A DNA stretch of 64,000 nt from Mycolicibacterium canariasense (GTDB taxonomy: Bacteria; Actinomycetota; Actinomycetes; Mycobacteriales; Mycobacteriaceae). Below the pieces are notes generated by a model that ran no database searches, was not told the origin of the DNA, and saw only the letters and a program-made list of their open reading frames with translations. How positions within the stretch are numbered: the first letter of the stretch is position 1; each line of letters opens with the position of its first letter. A program made the translations under genes and the position numbers. This document shows, in pieces, positions 25,384 to 33,325 of the stretch. The DNA is taken from the NCBI RefSeq assembly GCF_002101555.1, contig NZ_LQOL01000049.1:1-64000 (forward strand). Reading direction: 5' to 3'.

Positions 25384-26592
25384 ATGGTCGATGTGAACGC
25401 GATCCCCGAACCGACGCTGGCCCGTATCGACGCATTACTGGCCGATATCGACGCCGACCTGGCCGCACACTATCCCGGGGACCGCCCACAACCACAGCCG
25501 GTGCACACCGTGTACATCAGCGCCGCGGACGCCTCCGCGGACACCCCGACGGTGTGGGGTGCGGCCGCCGTGGAGCTGCTGGACCGGCATGCGGCGGTGT
25601 TCGAGGAACTCGGCTCGGCCGAGGTGCTGGACCTGGTGCGCCGGCGCCTGACCGAGGCGCCGATCGCCGATCTGCGCCTGGATTTCGAGGACGGGTACGG
25701 CCGCCGCGGTGACACCGTCGAGGACGCCGACGCGCGCCGCGCCGGGCGGACACTGCGGGCGGCGGGGCTGGATTCTTGCGGGATCCGCTTCAAGGGGCTG
25801 ACGCTGGCCGACCGGCCGCGCGCGGTGCGCACCCTGGAACTGGTGCTCGACGGCGGCCTGCCGGACGGATTCGTCTTCACCGTGCCCAAACTGCGTGCCG
25901 CCGAACAGGTCACCGCGACGGTGTGGGTGTGTGAAGCGCTGGAGCATGCGCACGGATTGCCCGCCGGGGCACTGCGGTTCGAATTGCAGATCGAGAGCCC
26001 GCAGGCGGTGCTCGGCGCGGACGGCACCGCGACACTGGCCCGGGCGCTGCATCTGGCCGAGGGGCGGTGCACCGGTCTGCATTACGGCACCTATGACTAC
26101 AGCGCGGCATGCGGTATCACCCCGCAGCACCAGTCGCTGGAGCATCCGGTGGCCGATCACGCCAAGGCCGTCATGTTGACCGCCGCCGCCCAGACCGGGG
26201 TGTGGGTCGCCGACGGATCCACCCAGGTGAATCCGGTGGGCTCCGAAACCCAAGTGCAACAGGCGATCCGGCGACATCACCGGCTGGTCACCCGGTCCTT
26301 GGAGCGCGGCTACTACCAGGGCTGGGATATGCATCCGGGGCACCTGGTGACACGGTGGCTGGCGACGTTCAGCTTCTTCCGGTCCGCGCTGGCCGCCGCC
26401 GCGCCGCGCCTGCAGGCGTATCTGGACCGCCGCGGCGGGGCCGTGGTCGACGAGCCCGCCACCGCCGAGGCGCTGGCCGCGGTGGTGCTGCGCGGACTGG
26501 ATTGCGGTGCGTTCGGGATCGCGGACGTGCTGGCGCAGGCGCCCAGCGCCGACCTGGCGACGTTGCGGGCGCTGAAGTCGCGGCGAGTGTGA
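25384..26592 (+). CDS. HpcH/HpaI aldolase / citrate-lyase-like protein (DUF6986-like)
   Basis: 402 aa. Sequences such as LRLDFEDGYGRRGDTVEDADARRA, GFVFTVPKLRA, LRFELQIESPQAVLG, GLHYGTYDYSAACGI and HPADHAKAVM-like HPVADHAKAVMLTA are those of the DUF6986/aldolase family, which as I recall lies near allantoin-degradation genes in Streptomyces and other actinobacteria. The FEDGYG and ELQIESPQ acidic residues fit the metal/PEP-binding site of the HpcH/HpaI barrel. It follows dapC by 9 nt and faces a ureide-type cluster on the other strand. A lyase acting on a glyoxylate- or ureide-derived product is inferred. Confidence 0.75.
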   Translation: MVDVNAIPEPTLARIDALLADIDADLAAHYPGDRPQPQPVHTVYISAADASADTPTVWGAAAVELLDRHAAVFEELGSAEVLDLVRRRLTEAPIADLRLDFEDGYGRRGDTVEDADARRAGRTLRAAGLDSCGIRFKGLTLADRPRAVRTLELVLDGGLPDGFVFTVPKLRAAEQVTATVWVCEALEHAHGLPAGALRFELQIESPQAVLGADGTATLARALHLAEGRCTGLHYGTYDYSAACGITPQHQSLEHPVADHAKAVMLTAAAQTGVWVADGSTQVNPVGSETQVQQAIRRHHRLVTRSLERGYYQGWDMHPGHLVTRWLATFSFFRSALAAAAPRLQAYLDRRGGAVVDEPATAEALAAVVLRGLDCGAFGIADVLAQAPSADLATLRALKSRRV

Positions 26593-26646
26593 GTCGTCTG
26601 CGGATATTCGGCCCAGCCGCCGCAGCGGAATCACATTCGAGTGCTG

Positions 26647-26799
26647 CTACGCGAACGGGTCCGGTCCCGCGAAGGTACCGAGCTGCACCGTGTGGCTGAC
26701 CAGGCCGTCGCGGTCGCTCCACGAGTGGAGTCCGCCACCCCCCGGGTAGAGCACGCCGTTAGGCCGGACGTGTGGGTCCGACAACTGCGCGATCAGCAC
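26647..26799 (-). pseudogene. Truncated start of a metallophosphoesterase gene
   Basis: Starting at GTG 26797-26799, overlapping the racemase stop, the frame reads LIAQLSDPHVRPNGVLY, which is the N terminus of CpdA/Icc-like calcineurin-fold phosphodiesterases with metal motif SDPH. It then switches to unrelated residues (PGGGGLHSWSDRDG...) and ends after 50 codons. About 200 aa or more of the expected protein are missing. It was probably the last gene of the NCS1-racemase operon before deletion. The remaining part of the 200-nt gap (26593-26792) shows nothing else. Confidence 0.6.
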
Positions 26800-27515
26800 A
26801 TCGAACGTTGCGTGTATTGCTTCTCCGGCGGTGCGGCGAACTCGCCGCGCGTGGACGTCTGCAGCCCCAGGGTGATCAGCGATTGCACCGTCAGCGTCGC
26901 GGCGGCCACCCCGTCGATCACGGGCACACCGAGGTCCGCCGAGATCGCGGCGCACATGTCCGCCATCCCGGCGCAGCCCAGCACGATGGCATCGGAGTCG
27001 TCGGTTTCCAGCGCTTCCCGGCAGGCCTCGGTGATGATCTTGCGGGCATCGGGATCGGTGTCGAGGTCCAGCACCGCGATCTCACAGGCATGAATACCGC
27101 GGCAGAACCGGTGCATGCCATAGTGTTCGGCCAGATCGGCGGCGCGGCCCATGGTGCGGGCCAGTGTGGTCACCACGCTGAAACCGCGGCCCAGGTGGCT
27201 GGCGGTGTGCATGGCGGCCTCGGCGATGCCGATCACCGGCCCGCGGGCCAGCTCACGGGCGGCGTCCAGGCCGGGATCCCCGAAACACGCGATGACGTAG
27301 CCGTCGACACCCTGGTCTTCACCGCGGCGGATGGCGTCCAGCAGGCCGGGCACGCTCATCGCCTCGTCGTAGTGGCTCTCGATGGACGGTGGCCCGAACT
27401 CCGATGTCACACCGGTGATCTCGGTACCCTGGCCGGCCACCGCCCGGGCGCATGCCTCGATGGTCGAGGTCATGGCCCGGGTGGTGTTCGGGTTGATCAC
27501 CCAGATTCGGCTCAT
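26793..27515 (-). CDS. Hydantoin racemase-like Asp/Glu racemase family protein
   Basis: 240 aa. Begins RIWVINPNTTRAMT, the hydantoin-racemase (HyuE) signature, with the two catalytic cysteines at Cys77 (VIACFGDPG) and Cys181 (VLGCAGMADM). Members racemise 5-substituted hydantoins or allantoin. The ATG overlaps the NCS1 transporter stop by 4 nt, so uptake and racemisation are coupled. No hydantoinase or allantoinase is visible nearby; the M20 amidohydrolase at 53.5 kb is far away. Followed by a truncated phosphoesterase. Confidence 0.88.
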   Translation of the reverse strand: MSRIWVINPNTTRAMTSTIEACARAVAGQGTEITGVTSEFGPPSIESHYDEAMSVPGLLDAIRRGEDQGVDGYVIACFGDPGLDAARELARGPVIGIAEAAMHTASHLGRGFSVVTTLARTMGRAADLAEHYGMHRFCRGIHACEIAVLDLDTDPDARKIITEACREALETDDSDAIVLGCAGMADMCAAISADLGVPVIDGVAAATLTVQSLITLGLQTSTRGEFAAPPEKQYTQRSMC

Positions 27516-29059
27516 GCCACCGATGCTGCCACCAGCGTGTCGCGCTTCGCCAGCAGGTAGTACACGCCCAGCGCCACACCGCAACCGATGAACCAGCTGT
27601 ACTGGGCCGCGGTGTGCATGCCGTAGACGCTGCCGCCGAGCAACACCGGCAGCATGGCCAGCACCGCCCCGACCACCGTGGCGATGATCGCGCACCTGTT
27701 GTAACCCTTGGTGTACCAGTACTTTCCGGACTCCTCCATGGTGAACAGATCGTCCACCACCACCTTCTGCTTGCGGACCAGGTAGAAGTCGGCCAGCAGC
27801 ACCCCGAACAGCGGGCCGATGAACGCGCCCAGAGTCTCCAGCGTGTAGTGGATGACCTCCGGGTTGTTGTACAGGTTCCACGGGGTGATCAGCACCGAAC
27901 CGACCGCGGCGATCATGCCGCCGGCACGCCAGCTGATGCGCTGCGGGCTGACGTTGGAGAAGTCGAACGCCGGCGAGATGAAGTTGGCGACGATGTTGAT
28001 ACCGATGGTGGCGATGGTGAACGTCAACGCGCCCAGCACGATCGCGAAGGTGCTGTCGATCCTGGCCACCGTGGTCACCGGGTCGGTGATCAGCTCGCCG
28101 AACACCGGCAGCGTCAGCGACGCCGTCACCACCACCAGCACCGAGAACACCAGGAAGTTCACCGGCAGACCCAGGAAGTTCCCCTTCTTGACCGCCGCGA
28201 ACGTCTTGCCGTAGCGGGAGAAGTCGCCGAAGTTGAGCATCGGCCCGGAGAAGTAGGACACCACCAGCGCGATCGCGCCGAGCATCACCGGGACCGACGA
28301 CCATCCGGTGTACGTGACGTCACCGAGGTTGAGATCGATTGCACCCCAACCGGCTTTGAAGATCAGGTAGCCGCACAGGATGAACATCACGACGTACACG
28401 GCCGGGCCGCAGAAGTCGATGAACTTGCGGATGGACTCCATACCGCGCCAGAACACACACGCCTGAAGCACCCACAGCAGCAGGAAGCTGCCCCAGCCCA
28501 GCAGCGACAGCCCGGCGAACCCGTAGTCGTCCACCTTGGCGTACGGCGCCAGCGCCGGGAAGAGCTTCACCAACACGATGTCCAGTGCGGCCGAGGCCAG
28601 GAAGGTCTGGATGCCGTACCAGGCCACCGCGATCAGGCCGCGGATGATGGCCGGGATGTTGGCGCCCAGGACGCCGAACACGGTGCGACAGATGACCGGA
28701 TACGGCACACCGGCCAACTGGCTGGGTTTGGCCACCAGATTGCACAGGAAGTACACGATGCTGATACCCACCAGCAGCGCGACCAGCACCTGCCAGCTGG
28801 CCAGGCCGAGCGCGAACAGGCTGCCCGCGGTGACGTAGCCACCCACACTGTGCACATCGGACATCCAGAACGCGAAGATGTTGTAGGAGCCCCAGGTCTG
28901 CTTGCGCAGGGGGGCCAGGTCTTCATTGGTCAGCCGCGGGTCGTATCCGGGCTTGATCTCACCACCGCCGACCGGGTGACCGGCCGCTTCCACGATGTCA
29001 CCGGCGCCGACCACGGCGCCGGGGGGCAGGTCGTCCTTGGGGATGACGGTATCGGTCAT
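27512..29059 (-). CDS. NCS1-family nucleobase/hydantoin/allantoin permease
   Basis: 515 aa with about 12 hydrophobic segments. The N-terminal motif LAPLRKQTWGSYNIFAFWMSDVHSVGGYVTAGSLFALGL is diagnostic for NCS1 symporters (Mhp1, PucI, allantoin permeases). Inner-membrane proton- or sodium-coupled import of a ureide, hydantoin or purine base is inferred. ATG 29057-29059 chosen. Overlaps the racemase start by 4 nt; preceded by its probable regulator gene (GntR) with an imperfect palindrome in between. Confidence 0.92.
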   Translation of the reverse strand: MTDTVIPKDDLPPGAVVGAGDIVEAAGHPVGGGEIKPGYDPRLTNEDLAPLRKQTWGSYNIFAFWMSDVHSVGGYVTAGSLFALGLASWQVLVALLVGISIVYFLCNLVAKPSQLAGVPYPVICRTVFGVLGANIPAIIRGLIAVAWYGIQTFLASAALDIVLVKLFPALAPYAKVDDYGFAGLSLLGWGSFLLLWVLQACVFWRGMESIRKFIDFCGPAVYVVMFILCGYLIFKAGWGAIDLNLGDVTYTGWSSVPVMLGAIALVVSYFSGPMLNFGDFSRYGKTFAAVKKGNFLGLPVNFLVFSVLVVVTASLTLPVFGELITDPVTTVARIDSTFAIVLGALTFTIATIGINIVANFISPAFDFSNVSPQRISWRAGGMIAAVGSVLITPWNLYNNPEVIHYTLETLGAFIGPLFGVLLADFYLVRKQKVVVDDLFTMEESGKYWYTKGYNRCAIIATVVGAVLAMLPVLLGGSVYGMHTAAQYSWFIGCGVALGVYYLLAKRDTLVAASVA

Positions 29060-29073
29060 AGTCGGTGACGCTA

Positions 29074-29099
29074 GAAACCAGGTGTTTCCCTGGCGTTTC
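29074..29099. promoter_or_regulatory. Imperfect palindrome upstream of the NCS1 gene
   Basis: GAAA-CCAGG-TGTTTC-CCTGG-C-GTTTC (29074-29099): CCAGG/CCTGG arms, flanked by GAAAC/GTTTC, 14 nt upstream of the NCS1 start and about 36 nt from the GntR stop. Candidate operator for the neighbouring FCD-type GntR. An AT-rich stretch (29127-29134, AAATATAT) may hold the -10. Confidence 0.35.
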
Positions 29100-29135
29100 A
29101 CAACGACTATGGATTGATTGCGAAGAAAATATATC

Positions 29136-29837
29136 TCAGGCCAGGAGCCCGGTGTCGGTGGGCAGCGTCGCGATCACGGCGTTGAGCCGCGCCGCGTGCT
29201 CCTCGGAGGTTGCCAGCAGCCGTTCGGTATCCCCGGCCAGGAAGGCCGTCAGCATGGCGCCGTGATCGGCGTGCAACTGCGCGCGGTCCTCGCGCCCGAC
29301 GTGCACCATGGACTGCACGGGTTCGGTGACATTCCATGCCGCTTCGAGCATGTGCAGCAGCCGGTGCATACGCGAGGGCCTGGTCAGCGCCGCATGGAAG
29401 GCGCGGCTGCCGCGGTGGTAGGCCACCCCGTCGTCGTCCCGAACCGCCTGTTCCATGACGTCGTTGGCGGCGATCACCGCGGCCCGATCGGCGTCGGTGG
29501 CGTTGGCGACGGCCGCCGCCAGCGAGGCCGACTCCAGCGTCTCCCGCACGATGTACATCTCGCGCAGCTCCTGGGCGGTCAGCAGCGCGACGGCGTAGCC
29601 GGCGTTGTGCCGTTGTCCCACCAGCCCCTCACCGACCAGGGTCTTCAACGCCTCCCGCACCGGTATCTGGCTGACACCGAACACCTCGGCCACCTCGGCC
29701 AGCGGGATCGGCGTCCCGGGTGGGACACCGCCGTCGAGGATGGCCCGACGCAATTCCCCCAGCACGGCCTGCTGTGAGGAGCCCGCCCGGTCGGCCACCA
29801 GATGGTCGAGCAGCGCCGATCGCCGTTGAGGCCGCAT
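29136..29837 (-). CDS. GntR-family regulator, FCD type
   Basis: 233 aa. N-terminal winged HTH: SSQQAVLGELRRAILDGGVPPGTPIPLAEVAEVFGVSQIPVREALKTLVGEGLV, typical of the FadR/FCD subfamily; the C-terminal all-helical FCD domain (ELREMYIVRETLESASLAAAV, FHAALTRPSRMHRLLHMLEAAW, H at metal positions) binds organic acids. It precedes the NCS1 transporter and racemase on the same strand and is the likely regulator of ureide uptake. ATG 29835-29837 was preferred to an upstream GTG. Confidence 0.9.
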   Translation of the reverse strand: MRPQRRSALLDHLVADRAGSSQQAVLGELRRAILDGGVPPGTPIPLAEVAEVFGVSQIPVREALKTLVGEGLVGQRHNAGYAVALLTAQELREMYIVRETLESASLAAAVANATDADRAAVIAANDVMEQAVRDDDGVAYHRGSRAFHAALTRPSRMHRLLHMLEAAWNVTEPVQSMVHVGREDRAQLHADHGAMLTAFLAGDTERLLATSEEHAARLNAVIATLPTDTGLLA

Positions 29838-29882
29838 GAGCGCAGGGTAGGACACCGGTGTTGCGGCCCTGTTTCCTGCCGC

Positions 29883-30800
29883 TTACAGCGCGGCCGCCAC
29901 CTCCCAGATCGGCTCCAGCACCGCGATACGGGTCCGGGCCAGCGGGCTCAGCACGATGTCGGTGGCCCCGGCGTCGCGGTAACGCTGCAACTGACGAGTC
30001 ACCTGGGCCGCGGTGCCCACGGCGGCCAGTTCGACGACCGAATCGACACCCTCGCGTTCGATGACCTTCGCATACGACGGGATGGCGCCGTAGAACTCCA
30101 GGACCTCGGCGGCGGCAGCCCGTCCCTGCTGGACGTCGTCGGTCACCAGCACCGGCACCGCGGCGATCACCTTGGGTGCCGGCCGGCCGGCGTCGGCGGC
30201 GGCCGCCGAGATCGTCGGCACGATGAACTCCTCGAGCGTGCGCGGGCCGGCCAGGTAGGGCAGCGTGCCGTCGGCCAGCTCGCCGGTGACGCGTAAGGCC
30301 TTGGGCCCCATGGCCGCAACGTAGATCGGCAGCGGCGCACCGCCCGCCACCGCGACCGGCCATTCCGGCGCCGCGGTGAACTGGTCGCCGTGGAAGTCGA
30401 CGGTGCCGGTATCCAGGATGGACCGCAGCACCTGCAGGTGCTCACGCAGCCGCCCCACGGTGTTCGACCAGGCGGTCCCGAAGGCCACCTGCTCGGGCGC
30501 GTGCGCGCCGAGCCCGAGCCCGAGGCTGAAGTTGCCGCCGGTGGCCGCCTGCGCGGTCTGCGCCTGCGCGGCGACGATCAGCGGGTGGCGCGGGTTGATG
30601 GGCACCACGAACGTGCCGACGCCCAGTCCCGGCACGGCGGCCCCGACATAGCCGGCCAGCGAGATGGCGTCATGGTCGAACTGCTGGGCGATCCACAACT
30701 GCCGGATGCCCGCGTCGTAGGCGCGGCGGGCCTGGTCGATGGCGGCGGCCACGTGGTTGAGGGCGGTACGGTCGGGATCGAGCACAACTCCGGTCGGCAT
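29883..30800 (-). CDS. LLM-class F420-dependent oxidoreductase
   Basis: 305 aa. TIM barrel of the luciferase-like family with AYDAGIRQLWIAQQFDHDAISLAGYVGAAVPGLGVGTFVVPINPRHPLIVAAQAQTAQAATGGNFSLGLGLGAHAPEQVAFG; the LGLGLG turn and central segment follow F420-dependent LLM enzymes. No signal peptide. Downstream on the same strand is an SRPBCC gene; upstream a GntR on the same strand (the gaps are 42 and 45 nt). Substrate unknown. ATG 30798-30800 used; a GTG 9 nt upstream is possible. Confidence 0.87.
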   Translation of the reverse strand: MPTGVVLDPDRTALNHVAAAIDQARRAYDAGIRQLWIAQQFDHDAISLAGYVGAAVPGLGVGTFVVPINPRHPLIVAAQAQTAQAATGGNFSLGLGLGAHAPEQVAFGTAWSNTVGRLREHLQVLRSILDTGTVDFHGDQFTAAPEWPVAVAGGAPLPIYVAAMGPKALRVTGELADGTLPYLAGPRTLEEFIVPTISAAAADAGRPAPKVIAAVPVLVTDDVQQGRAAAAEVLEFYGAIPSYAKVIEREGVDSVVELAAVGTAAQVTRQLQRYRDAGATDIVLSPLARTRIAVLEPIWEVAAAL

Positions 30801-30842
30801 ACTGGTCACAACCGGCCGCCGACCGCGGAGATTCCGTTCGGC

Positions 30843-31283
30843 TCAGGCTGAGTACTTATCCGTCACCTGCTGGCGCAAGCCGTCCACGGCGGTGTCGAGC
30901 ACGATCTTCTTGGCGCGCCGCATGATGAACTCCGGGATCGGCGCGGCGATGTCGATGATGATGTCGAAGCGGACCCGGGTGCGGTCGCCCTCGCGGGTGA
31001 GGTTGTATTCACCATGCTGGCCGCGCTGGGTGAGGGTATCCGAGGCGTCCCAGACCACCCAGTTCTCACCCCAGTGGTATTCGAGCAGCTCCTTGTCGGT
31101 GAAGCCCATGATCTTGAGCGTTGCCCGCACGTGGTGCGGGCGTCCGTCCGGGTGCCGGTCGACCACTTCGGTTTCCCGATGCAGCGACGACCACGACGGG
31201 ACCGCGTCGATATCGGCGATAGCGTCCAGTATCTCCTCGGGAAGGGCGTCGAAGACGACTTCCCGGGTTGCCCTGACGGCCAT
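30843..31283 (-). CDS. SRPBCC-family (START-like) protein, copy 1
   Basis: 146 aa, polyketide cyclase/dehydrase-like lipid-binding fold: REVVFDALPEEILDAIADIDAVPSWSSLHRETEVVDRHPDGRP ... GDRTRVRFDIIIDIAAPIPEFIMRRAKKIVLDTAVDGLRQQV. Same length and clearly homologous to the gene at 37083-37523. In M. tuberculosis several such genes (Rv0854, Rv0856, Rv0857) lie next to dapC, so this is probably the core neighbour separated by inserted DNA. Likely binds a hydrophobic ligand; no enzymatic residues can be assigned. Confidence 0.85.
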   Translation of the reverse strand: MAVRATREVVFDALPEEILDAIADIDAVPSWSSLHRETEVVDRHPDGRPHHVRATLKIMGFTDKELLEYHWGENWVVWDASDTLTQRGQHGEYNLTREGDRTRVRFDIIIDIAAPIPEFIMRRAKKIVLDTAVDGLRQQVTDKYSA

Positions 31284-31506
31284 ATCGGCAAATCTAATTC
31301 GCGATTCGGCCTCCTGCAGCGCTTCCGAGGGCTAATTTTGTCCGAAACGTAGGCGAATCGTCACCGGGCGATCCGGTCGGTCGGCATCGTGCTTACGGTG
31401 GCGCGCCGGCCGGTTGTACGCCGTCGGAGGGAGATCCGCGACAGGCGCCCGGCCGACGCGTCCGCAACAGCGCGGCCCAGGCCGGCCGATCACTTTGCTG
31501 CCAGCG

Positions 31507-32184
31507 TCAGCCGACGAGCAGACCGTGCCGTTTGAGCACCTGCACGGACTCCTGCCGGTCCCGCTCGATATGGGCGTAGGCGACGCTCTCGGCGAGCCGC
31601 TCGTTGCCGGTCTCGATGGCGGTGACGATATCGGCGTGGTCCTGATGGGCCGCCACGTTGTCGAGGTCGGAGGTCATGTAGAACAGCCACATCATCCGGC
31701 CTGCCAGCGATCGCATCATCGAGCGCATCAGCTCGTTGCCGGTGAGATCCGCGATCACCTCGTGGAATTCGGTGCTCTGCTCGGCGACCAGGTAGACGTC
31801 GCGGGTCTGCAGCCCCTGGGTCGCGTCGTCGAGGGCGCGATGCAGCCGGTCGGTGGACGCGCCGGCCGCCACCTGGCGGGCCGCGTACCGGGCCGCACCG
31901 ACCTCCAGACACAGCCGCAGGTCGAACAGTTCGTGCACCGTCTGCACCGTCCACGAGTTCACCACGGCACTGCGCCTGGGCAGGGTCCGCACGAATCCGT
32001 CGGATTCCAGCCGCGGGACCGCCTCCCGCAGTGGGACCCGGCTGATGTTGAACTCGGCGGCCAGCCGCTGTTCGGCCAGCCGCGCGCCCTGCGGATAGGT
32101 GCCCCGGATGATGCCCTCCCGCAACGAGTCGTAGATCATCTTCGAGGACAACGACCGGGGGGCTTCGGTTTTCACGCTCGGCAT
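31507..32184 (-). CDS. GntR-family regulator, FCD type
   Basis: 225 aa. HTH: SKMIYDSLREGIIRGTYPQGARLAEQRLAAEFNISRVPLREAVPRLESDGFVRTLPRRSAVV, FadR-like; C-terminal FCD domain with ELFDLRLCLEVGAARYAARQV and FHEVIADLTGNELMRSMMRSL. Lies downstream of the 2OG oxygenase and peptide-type ABC genes on the same strand and presumably controls them; the AACGGTATACCGTT palindrome at 36965 has the form of FCD-GntR operators. The 223 nt between this gene and the SRPBCC gene upstream in coordinate show no other feature. Confidence 0.9.
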   Translation of the reverse strand: MPSVKTEAPRSLSSKMIYDSLREGIIRGTYPQGARLAEQRLAAEFNISRVPLREAVPRLESDGFVRTLPRRSAVVNSWTVQTVHELFDLRLCLEVGAARYAARQVAAGASTDRLHRALDDATQGLQTRDVYLVAEQSTEFHEVIADLTGNELMRSMMRSLAGRMMWLFYMTSDLDNVAAHQDHADIVTAIETGNERLAESVAYAHIERDRQESVQVLKRHGLLVG

Positions 32185-32245
32185 TGTCTCTCCCGTCTTG
32201 ATCTCTCCCGTCCTGACTGTCGCTCGACGCTACCCGTCGCCCCGT

Positions 32246-33301
32246 TCAGACACCCAGGACGTCCAGCGTGGCCTGTCCGAGTTCTTTGCGTGAGATGTGC
32301 GGGCCCGCCGTCACCCCCGGCCCGGCGGCGCCGCCCAGCCCCGGGGCGGCCGCCAGCGGGGCATCGGGATTGGGCTGCTGGAAGTACGCCACGGACTGGC
32401 GGCCCAGGCGCGCGGCCGGCCCCTGTGCCCACACCACCCGGTGCGGTGTCGCCGGCAGCCGTCCACCGGTCCAGTGCTCCAGTACATCCCCGACGTTGAG
32501 CACCAGCGACCCGTCGATGTACGGCACGTTCCACCACTTGTCCTGCGCGAAGACCTCCAGCCCGCCCGGCTCGGCGGGTCGGTACAGCAGGGTCAGCGCG
32601 CCGTGGTCGGTATGGGTGCCGTTCGGGATCATGAAGCCGTCACCGACATCGTGGCGGGGCGGGTAGAAGTTCGACGCCAGGTTGTTGAAATGCCGGTCGA
32701 ACTTGTCGGCGAACCAGTCGGGCGGCAGCCCCAACCCGACGGCGATCAACTCCAGCAACCGATTTCCCAGCGACTCCATCTCGCGGTAGTAGCGCTCCCA
32801 TACCGGCCGCAGGTTCACCGGCCGCTCCGGCCACAGGTTCGGCCACCGCCACAACCGGGCCTGCGGGCTGCCCGGCGGGTAGTCGCCGACGGCGTCGAGC
32901 CGGTTGATCAGCAGGGATTCCATGGCGTTCGGGGCTCGGACCGCGCCGGTGATGTCGGGAAGCGGTTCGTAGCCCCGGATGATCTCCGGGGCCGGGAAGG
33001 CCACCTTCATCTTCTCGGCCACCGGCAGCGCGAAGAACTCCATCGATGTCGCGCAGAAGTCGTCGAAGACGTCCTGGGGAACTCCGTGCCCGGTGACGAC
33101 GGCGAATCCGGTGCGGCCGAACGCGGCCACCAGTTCGTCGGCCACCTCGGCGAGCCGGGCCTCGGTGGCACCGGCCCCCAGAGAGCCTGTCAGGTCGACG
33201 GTTTCGACATCGACGATGCCGCTGCTGGCCACCTCCGCGATGCGTGAGGTGGTCATGTACTCCGCGCTGGGGCTGATCTGCGCGGCGGTGTTGTCGTTCA
33301 T
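32246..33301 (-). CDS. 2-oxoglutarate/Fe(II)-dependent oxygenase, isopenicillin N synthase-like
   Basis: 351 aa. N-terminal DIOX_N-like region (VDLTGSLGAG, FAVVTGHGVPQ, MEFFALPVAEKMKV) and a C-terminal 2OG-FeII core with the iron ligands His230 and Asp232 (GTHTDHGALTLL) and His287 (TPHRVV); Arg301-x-Ser303 (RQSVAYF) would bind 2-oxoglutarate. Cytoplasmic hydroxylase/desaturase of an unknown small molecule. It follows the substrate-binding-protein gene by 24 nt, so the imported compound is a plausible substrate. Confidence 0.92.
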   Translation of the reverse strand: MNDNTAAQISPSAEYMTTSRIAEVASSGIVDVETVDLTGSLGAGATEARLAEVADELVAAFGRTGFAVVTGHGVPQDVFDDFCATSMEFFALPVAEKMKVAFPAPEIIRGYEPLPDITGAVRAPNAMESLLINRLDAVGDYPPGSPQARLWRWPNLWPERPVNLRPVWERYYREMESLGNRLLELIAVGLGLPPDWFADKFDRHFNNLASNFYPPRHDVGDGFMIPNGTHTDHGALTLLYRPAEPGGLEVFAQDKWWNVPYIDGSLVLNVGDVLEHWTGGRLPATPHRVVWAQGPAARLGRQSVAYFQQPNPDAPLAAAPGLGGAAGPGVTAGPHISRKELGQATLDVLGV

Positions 33302-33325
33302 GTCATTCCTCCACTGGCTTTCGGG

